Source: an uncultured Cellvibrio sp. (lineage in GTDB: Bacteria; Pseudomonadota; Gammaproteobacteria; Pseudomonadales; Cellvibrionaceae). Taken from it: 64,000 nucleotides of DNA. The notes beneath the pieces are model-generated. The model worked only from the letters and a program-made list of their open reading frames with translations. It was not told the DNA's origin and searched no databases. Within the stretch, counting starts at the first letter, position 1; each line of letters opens with the position of its first letter. Position numbers and translations under genes: made by a program. The stretch covers positions 33,380 through 97,379 of the forward strand of contig CAMLML010000003.1 of NCBI GenBank assembly GCA_946481095.1, written 5' to 3'. This document shows, piece by piece, positions 61,329-64,000 of this stretch.

Positions 61329-61787
61329 ATGAAATCGATACAAACATTGCTGATAGCTGCGTTGTTATCTGCACCCTCTCTGGCAATAGCCGATGATGCA
61401 GCAAAACAGGCAATTTCTGTACGTAAAGCAGCATTTACCCTGATGGCCAACAATTTCAAACCTATTGGTGAAGTCATTCAGGGTAAGGCAACTTACAATC
61501 AGGCTGAAATCAAAAAGCGTGCAGAGCGAGTCGCTTTTCTCAGTGAATTGTTGGAGGGGACATTTCCGGAAAGTTCCAATTTGGGTGAGCCTGCAACCAA
61601 ATCCAAAGCAGAAATCTGGAAAAAGAAAGCAGAGTTCGACAAACAAATGAAAGATTTCGAAAACAATGCGCGTGCCCTGGCTAAAATTGCTGCCACAGAA
61701 ACAACCGCATCTGAAGCATTTATGTCAGCTGCAAAAGCTGTCGGTAATGGCTGTAAAAGCTGTCACGATGATTTCAAACATAAATAA
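61329..61787 (+). CDS. Class II (cytochrome c'-type) cytochrome c
   Basis: 152-residue periplasmic cytochrome. A signal peptide ends near AIA-DD. The heme-binding CxxCH is near the C-terminus (GCKSCHDDF), which, with the four-helix pattern, identifies the cytochrome c' class. Start: a GGAGA ribosome-binding site lies before the ATG at 61329; 61314 is rejected. It is followed by cytochrome b561 with 66 bp between, so the pair may form a small electron-transfer unit in which b561 reduces or oxidises the soluble cytochrome (inference). Roles in NO or electron handling are known for the family. Confidence 0.93.
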   Translation: MKSIQTLLIAALLSAPSLAIADDAAKQAISVRKAAFTLMANNFKPIGEVIQGKATYNQAEIKKRAERVAFLSELLEGTFPESSNLGEPATKSKAEIWKKKAEFDKQMKDFENNARALAKIAATETTASEAFMSAAKAVGNGCKSCHDDFKHK

Positions 61788-61853
61788 TATTTAAAAAAAT
61801 AAATCAATCTTAACAGGGATGTTGGGTTGGTCTTTTGCCAATACGGAATTGTG

Positions 61854-62582
61854 ATGAATCAGCATAAATCCACATCTCAGTCTCAGAAAAATCCACGTCA
61901 AGTTAACGTATGGGATTTACCAACACGAGTGTTTCATTGGCTGCTGGTTATTTCGTTCGCCGCTGCGTATTTTTCCAATTTGCTGGGCGTCAGCTATTTT
62001 GTGTATCACCTTTGGTCAGGTTATTTTGCCATTATTTTATTAGTCTTCCGGTTGTTCTGGGGAATTATTGGCTCACATCATTCCCGCTTCATCAATTTCA
62101 TTCCCAGTCCAACAGAAACCATTCGTTATTTGCGCGATCTTGTAAAAGGCAAATCAAAAACCTATCAGGGTCACAACCCACTCGGCGCATGGATGGTATT
62201 GCTCCTGATTGTCGCGTTATTGGTTCAAGCCATAACCGGATTATTCGCCAACGACGAAATTTTTAACGCAGGCCCACTCTACGCTTATGTATCCCACGAA
62301 ATCAGTTTATGGTTAACGAGCATTCACAAAGATTTGTTTTACTGGATCTTCGCCGCTGTTGTTATTCATGTGCTCGCTGTATTTTTTTATTTATTCATCA
62401 AGCGAGAAAATTTAATCAAACCTATGATCACTGGAAAAAAATCAGCGGATGATTATCACAATATAAATTCTGCAAAACTTGCGTCGCCTTGGCTTGCATT
62501 ATTATTGATCATCATTATTTCTGCTGTGTTGGCCTGGATTGTTGTGTTGGCGCCTGAGGTTTCTATTGAGTTGGGGTATTAG
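61854..62582 (+). CDS. Cytochrome b561-family diheme membrane protein
   Basis: 242-residue inner-membrane cytochrome of the b561/NI-dependent hydrogenase-type family. The N-terminal VNVWDLPTRVFHWLLVISFAAAY carries a heme-ligand His in helix 1. Further ligands are in GNHPLGAW-type loops (HNPLGAWMVL) and in helix 4 (SIHKDLFYWIFAAVVIHVLAVFFYL). About five transmembrane segments. Start: the ATG at 61854 follows CGGAAT; the frame-opening codon at 61827 is less likely. It is paired with the cytochrome c' gene. It transfers electrons across the membrane, probably between the quinone pool and the periplasmic cytochrome. Confidence 0.93.
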   Translation: MNQHKSTSQSQKNPRQVNVWDLPTRVFHWLLVISFAAAYFSNLLGVSYFVYHLWSGYFAIILLVFRLFWGIIGSHHSRFINFIPSPTETIRYLRDLVKGKSKTYQGHNPLGAWMVLLLIVALLVQAITGLFANDEIFNAGPLYAYVSHEISLWLTSIHKDLFYWIFAAVVIHVLAVFFYLFIKRENLIKPMITGKKSADDYHNINSAKLASPWLALLLIIIISAVLAWIVVLAPEVSIELGY

Positions 62583-62741
62583 TTTATACCGTGAGAAAAT
62601 ACTTATCTTGTTTATTATGTGAAAAATCATCTGGTGAAATTTAAGTCATTGAAAATTTCACTGTAATTTTTAAATCGAAAGCATTTGGCTTGGTGCTATA
62701 AAAAGCAGTATTGCTAATGCTGGAAATCGAGATTCGTTAAA

Positions 62742-63167
62742 ATGACTAAAAGAAATGTCTTTAGAGCTTTGGTTATCGCAACAAATTTAGGTTACATTAT
62801 TTCTTGTTTGTTATTTTTTTATCTCGATAACGGACAGCTTGATGCAGCCTATGCGGTCATGCCAGAAAGTTTTGATTTTGAAATTTATTTGTCAAATACC
62901 TTTTTAGCTGCAATTGTGCTTATAGTAATAATCGGAATATGGGTCGCATCTGTTGTAGGCTTGCTATTGTTTAAAAAATGGGGCAGAACGTTAACAGTTG
63001 TAAGCTTTATTGCTAGTCTGCTTTGTATTGCTCTATTGGGGCCAACTATTGAATTCGGTTTGGAATCAGCTCTTAATGAATTGTTGGCTGTTTGTTCGGG
63101 GATGATTTTAGCAAGTATGTACTTACAGCCAATTGCAGCGGAATTTAACATGCAACCTAGACGCTAG
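62742..63167 (+). CDS. Small four-helix membrane protein, unknown
   Basis: 141-residue inner-membrane protein with four hydrophobic segments (about 8-27, 51-73, 77-99 and 106-125) and a short acidic loop (DNGQLDAAYAVMPESFDFE). No named family is recognised. It stands alone, 159 bp after cytochrome b561. The ATG at 62742 is the first in the frame. No regulation or role can be inferred. Confidence 0.65.
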   Translation: MTKRNVFRALVIATNLGYIISCLLFFYLDNGQLDAAYAVMPESFDFEIYLSNTFLAAIVLIVIIGIWVASVVGLLLFKKWGRTLTVVSFIASLLCIALLGPTIEFGLESALNELLAVCSGMILASMYLQPIAAEFNMQPRR

Positions 63168-63390
63168 GCGGTTTGCAAATCGTAAGGTAGTGGTTTTGTT
63201 GCGCAAACGTATTCCACAAGGCCACAACTTATAAACTGCTTTGGTACTTTTATTAGAAATATTTTTTAGTGTGTTTTTCGGTTATATGTTATTTGCACAG
63301 TCAATAATACAATAGCCAAAAAGCTACAAGCCAAAGAATCTAACGAAAACAATTTATGAAAGAGAGCAGAGGAAAAACACATCTAAAAAA

Positions 63391-63467
63391 TGGTGGGCCC
63401 ACCCAGACTTGAACTGGGGACCTGCCGATTATGAGTCGGATGCTCTAACCAACTGAGCTATAGGCCC
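63391..63467 (-). tRNA. ileX: tRNA-Ile(CAU)
   Basis: 77-nt tRNA with encoded CCA end (63391-63393). The 7-bp acceptor stem GGGCCTA/TGGGCCC pairs with one G-T wobble. The anticodon loop CTCATAA (63429-63435) has the CAT anticodon at 63431-63433. The stem sequence CGACTCATAATCG matches that of the minor isoleucine tRNA in E. coli, where C34 is lysidinylated by TilS to read AUA. It is not initiator or elongator Met by this body sequence. It lies beside rpoD. Confidence 0.9.
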
Positions 63468-63573
63468 TTTGAGAAACAAAGCGCGGATTGCGCTTTGGAG
63501 GTTGCGCATTATAGTGGGATGTTGTGGATGTGGCTAGCGTTAATCCGCTGGATTTTTTACAGAGTTGCAATCA

Positions 63574-63605
63574 TAAAAAAACCTGCCAGCTGGCAGGTTT
63601 TTTTT
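63574..63605 (-). terminator. Rho-independent terminator of rpoD
   Basis: AAAAAAACCTGCCAGC / TGGCAGGTTTTTTTT: an 8-bp GC-rich stem around the centre at 63589-63592 with A7 and T8 arms. It follows the leftward rpoD stop codon closely and works on the minus strand; a second U-tract exists on the plus strand. Confidence 0.9.
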
Positions 63606-63613
63606 GTGAAGGA

Positions 63614-64000
63614 TTATTCATCCAAAAAGCTGCGCAAGTGATCCGAGCGGGAAGGGTGGCGCAATTTACGTAATGCTTTGGCTTCGATTTGACGAATACG
63701 TTCGCGGGTTACGTCGAATTGTTTGCCGACTTCTTCCAGTGTGTGATCGGTATTCATGTCGATACCAAAACGCATGCGCAACACTTTGGCTTCGCGTGCG
63801 GTGAGGCCTGCGAGTACTTCGCGCGTGGCTTCCATCAGGCCTTCAGCGGTGGCGGAATCGACAGGGGAAACAATAGTTGTGTCCTCAATGAAATCGCCAA
63901 GATGTGAATCTTCATCATCACCAATCGGTGTTTCCATGGAGATAGGTTCTTTGGCAATTTTCAACACTTTGCGTACTTTGTCTTCCGGCATATCCATGCG
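63614..64000 (-). CDS. rpoD: RNA polymerase sigma-70 factor RpoD, 3' part
   Basis: Partial gene: the frame continues beyond the right edge, so only about the last 128 residues of the housekeeping sigma factor are visible. They contain the end of region 3 ([36 protein letters not shown]) and region 4 with the -35 binding helix-turn-helix ([54 protein letters not shown]), nearly identical to E. coli RpoD. It ends in SFLDE. A terminator and the tRNA-Ile(CAU) gene follow on the same strand. This is a reliable marker of a chromosomal gammaproteobacterial segment. Confidence 0.98.
   Translation of the reverse strand, partial: RMDMPEDKVRKVLKIAKEPISMETPIGDDEDSHLGDFIEDTTIVSPVDSATAEGLMEATREVLAGLTAREAKVLRMRFGIDMNTDHTLEEVGKQFDVTRERIRQIEAKALRKLRHPSRSDHLRSFLDE

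Noticed and set aside
63391..63467. tRNA-Met
   Set aside because: The CAT anticodon is shared, but the anticodon stem and loop match the minor tRNA-Ile type.
1..64000. Prophage, integrase, transposase or plasmid origin
   Set aside because: No phage structural genes, integrase motifs, insertion-sequence ends or replication genes were found; only REP-like repeats suggest mobile elements.

Overview
The window looks like a chromosomal segment of a plant-polysaccharide-degrading gammaproteobacterium, most likely Cellvibrio or a close relative (Cellvibrionaceae). The signs are an arabinanase that closely resembles Cellvibrio japonicus Arb43A, a pectate lyase with a long poly-serine linker, several signal-peptide or lipoprotein glycoside hydrolases next to a TonB-dependent receptor, and ordinary gammaproteobacterial housekeeping genes (nnr-tsaE, nadC, a tRNA-Ile(CAU) beside rpoD). 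No phage, transposase, integrase or CRISPR array was seen.

Layout. 1-6.7 kb: tail of a SIMPL-domain protein; a leftward operon (alpha/beta hydrolase, small membrane protein, LytS-type histidine kinase, LytTR response regulator); two tandem solute-binding-like paralogues; a small putative porin. 6.9-17.3 kb: nnr-tsaE, convergent nadC, two large DUF1631 paralogues coupled to a PilZ protein, phospholipase A (PldA), and a NIT-like protein. 17.4-39.1 kb: an L-arabinan/arabinose utilisation locus with a GntR/FCD regulator, four GH43 enzymes (two with ordinary or ambiguous signal peptides, one lipoprotein, one apparently cytoplasmic), araB-araD-araA, a GPH symporter, a secreted aldose 1-epimerase, a FucP-type MFS transporter, a TonB-dependent receptor and a GH127 beta-L-arabinofuranosidase. 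A 17-bp AT-rich motif, best seen as ATATTGTAATACAAAAT, recurs in front of the arabinan genes and overlaps the predicted -10 elements. I propose it as the operator of the local GntR regulator.

39.4-47.5 kb: a compact eight-gene rightward operon with two acyl carrier proteins, an AMP-dependent acyl ligase, a ketosynthase III, an SDR reductase, an AsnB-type amidotransferase, an NAD-synthase-like PP-loop enzyme and a GNAT-type transferase. It has the parts for an ACP-tethered, amidated small product, and I do not recognise it as a named pathway. 47.5-51.1 kb: PL9 pectate lyase followed by small AT-rich genes of unknown function. 51.2-61.2 kb: a secreted glycerophosphodiesterase, then a CDP-alcohol phosphatidyltransferase and a flippase-like protein. 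These are followed by a second unusual group: a PTPS paralogue with Glu at the QueD catalytic-Cys position, a zinc-type dehydrogenase, a RibD-C reductase, a GT4 glycosyltransferase, a methyltransferase and an LTA-synthase-like membrane sulfatase/transferase. This group could build a modified, possibly glycosylated pteridine or a lipid conjugate (inference). 61.3-64 kb: cytochrome c, cytochrome b561, a small membrane protein, tRNA-Ile(CAU), and the 3' end of rpoD.

How the arabinan genes may work together: secreted and outer-membrane GH43 enzymes and GH127 cut arabinan and arabinosides; the TonB receptor takes up oligosaccharides; the symporters move sugar or short oligomers across the inner membrane; the cytoplasmic GH43 finishes hydrolysis; AraA, AraB and AraD convert L-arabinose to D-xylulose 5-phosphate.
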